Shown here piece by piece: positions 14,964 through 15,635 of a stretch of 15,635 bases of DNA. The position numbers and the translations under genes are program-made. How positions within the stretch are numbered: position 1 is the first letter of the stretch; each line of letters opens with the position of its first letter. Under the pieces are notes generated by a model. The model was not told where the DNA came from. It saw only the letters and a program-made list of their open reading frames with translations, and searched no databases. Origin of the DNA: Eutrophocola sp964490145 (GTDB lineage Bacteria > Pseudomonadota > Gammaproteobacteria > Pseudomonadales > Pseudohongiellaceae); NCBI GenBank assembly GCA_964490145.1, contig CAZBBS010000062.1, forward strand, positions 1 to 15,635, in the 5' to 3' direction.

Positions 14964-15635
14964 ATGAGCAAAAACAGCCTCACAGCAGCCATGGAAGCCG
15001 CCGGTGGTGCGGTCAACCTGCTGCGCAACAACAAGGCAGGTATTTACGTATACCCGGTAGTTGCCCCCGAATTCTCCAACTGGCGTTCCGAGCAGATCGC
15101 CTGGCGTGAATCTGCGGTACTGTACGATCAGACCCATCACATGGATGAGCTGACTGTCGAAGGTCCTGATGCCGAAGCTTTCCTGAGCTACGTTGGTATC
15201 AACAGCTTTGCCAACTTCAAGGAAAACGTTGCCAAGCACTTTGTTCCAGTAACTCCAGCCGGTCACGTTATCGGCGACATGATCATCTTCCGCGAAAGCG
15301 AAGAGAAATTCGTCCTGGTAGGTCGTGCGCCAACTGCCAACTGGGTTCGTTTCCAGGCTTCCTATGGCAAATGGAACGTCCGTCTGTTCCACGACCCACG
15401 CTCTGATTCCCGTCCGGACGGTAAAGCGATCTACCGCACTCACTACCGTTTCCAGATCCAGGGCCCACAGGCCAATGCCATCTTCGAAAAGATGAATGGC
15501 GGTCCTATCCCTGAAGTGAAATTCTTCCACGTTGACTGGATCAGTTGCGGCAACCGTCGTGTACAGGCCCTGCGTCATGGTATGGCCGGTGCACCGGGTC
15601 TTGAAATCTGGGGTCCGTATGCCGACAAGCATTAC
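14964..15635 (+). CDS. LigM/GcvT-like tetrahydrofolate-dependent demethylase, N-terminal 224 residues (runs off the window)
   Basis: Only the first 224 codons are present; the frame is open to the right edge. The sequence belongs to the aminomethyltransferase (GcvT) superfamily and most resembles the aromatic O-demethylases LigM/DesA, which transfer the methyl of vanillate or syringate to tetrahydrofolate. Shared stretches include I-Y-V-Y-P-V-V-A-P-E-F-S-N-W (28-40), D-Q-T-H-H-M (55-60), V-T-P-A-G-H-V-I-G-D (96-105), V-G-R-A-P-T-A-N-W (119-127) and R-H-G-M-A-G-A-P-G-L-E-I-W-G near the edge. Gln56, His59 and Arg121 correspond, as I recall, to LigM active-site residues. ATG 14964 has AGGAG eight bases upstream. 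Arg codons in the visible part are only CGT/CGC and Gly codons only GGT/GGC, pointing to high expression. Substrate could be methoxy-aromatic or another methyl donor (DmdA and sarcosine enzymes are relatives). Confidence 0.88.
   Translation, partial: MSKNSLTAAMEAAGGAVNLLRNNKAGIYVYPVVAPEFSNWRSEQIAWRESAVLYDQTHHMDELTVEGPDAEAFLSYVGINSFANFKENVAKHFVPVTPAGHVIGDMIIFRESEEKFVLVGRAPTANWVRFQASYGKWNVRLFHDPRSDSRPDGKAIYRTHYRFQIQGPQANAIFEKMNGGPIPEVKFFHVDWISCGNRRVQALRHGMAGAPGLEIWGPYADKHY

Noticed and set aside
14964..15635. DmdA (DMSP demethylase) or glycine cleavage T-protein
   Set aside because: Both are in the same superfamily, but the visible stretches are closer to LigM/DesA. Without the C-terminal part they cannot be fully excluded.

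Overview
The window looks like chromosomal DNA of a free-living, probably marine or aquatic gammaproteobacterium. The basis is an OxyR of the proteobacterial type, a tRNA-Leu close to the enteric leuW type, E. coli-like promoter elements, and uncharacterised secreted families (DUF6152, DUF4159, beta-propeller) of a kind common in marine gammaproteobacterial genomes. The lineage is inferred, not shown. I see no insertion sequence, phage gene, integrase or CRISPR array.

Layout. (1) 1-51: the 5' part of a tRNA-Leu(UAG) on the minus strand, with a clear sigma70 promoter at 89-116. (2) 213-2593: a CPA2-type cation:proton antiporter, then oxyR with both redox cysteines. (3) 2665-7229: alternating-strand single genes: a secreted DUF6152 protein (+), a UshA-like metallophosphatase/5'-nucleotidase (-), a zinc alcohol dehydrogenase (+) and a secreted DUF4159 protein (-). 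The convergent ends are only 2 bp apart in one case and share stop-codon bases in the other. (4) 7344-8357: a second zinc-type medium-chain dehydrogenase behind a good promoter, ending in a compact inverted-repeat structure. (5) 8469-13396: a likely operon for a large secreted beta-propeller protein, a secreted matrixin-type metalloprotease and a small double-CDGSH iron-sulfur protein, closed by a bidirectional intrinsic terminator. (6) 13456-15635: a MetE-C-terminal-like methyltransferase (-) diverging from a partial LigM/GcvT-like tetrahydrofolate-dependent demethylase (+), across a 362-bp AT-rich control region with tandem palindromes.

How the genes may work together. The most interesting unit is the 8469-13396 operon. 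The N-terminal domain of the propeller protein and the C-terminal domain of the protease are visibly related to each other, which suggests that the two exported proteins share a partner, surface or localisation mechanism. The second is the divergent pair at the right edge. One protein resembles enzymes that move a methyl group from a methoxylated (aryl) substrate to tetrahydrofolate. The other carries the complete zinc-ligand set of cobalamin-independent methionine synthase. Together they suggest a one-carbon salvage module. The codon choice of the LigM-like gene (Arg only CGT/CGC, Gly only GGT/GGC in the visible part) suggests high expression.

There are eleven complete protein genes, one partial protein gene and one partial tRNA. 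Functions of the two DUF proteins, the propeller protein and the exact substrates of the dehydrogenases cannot be read from the sequence.
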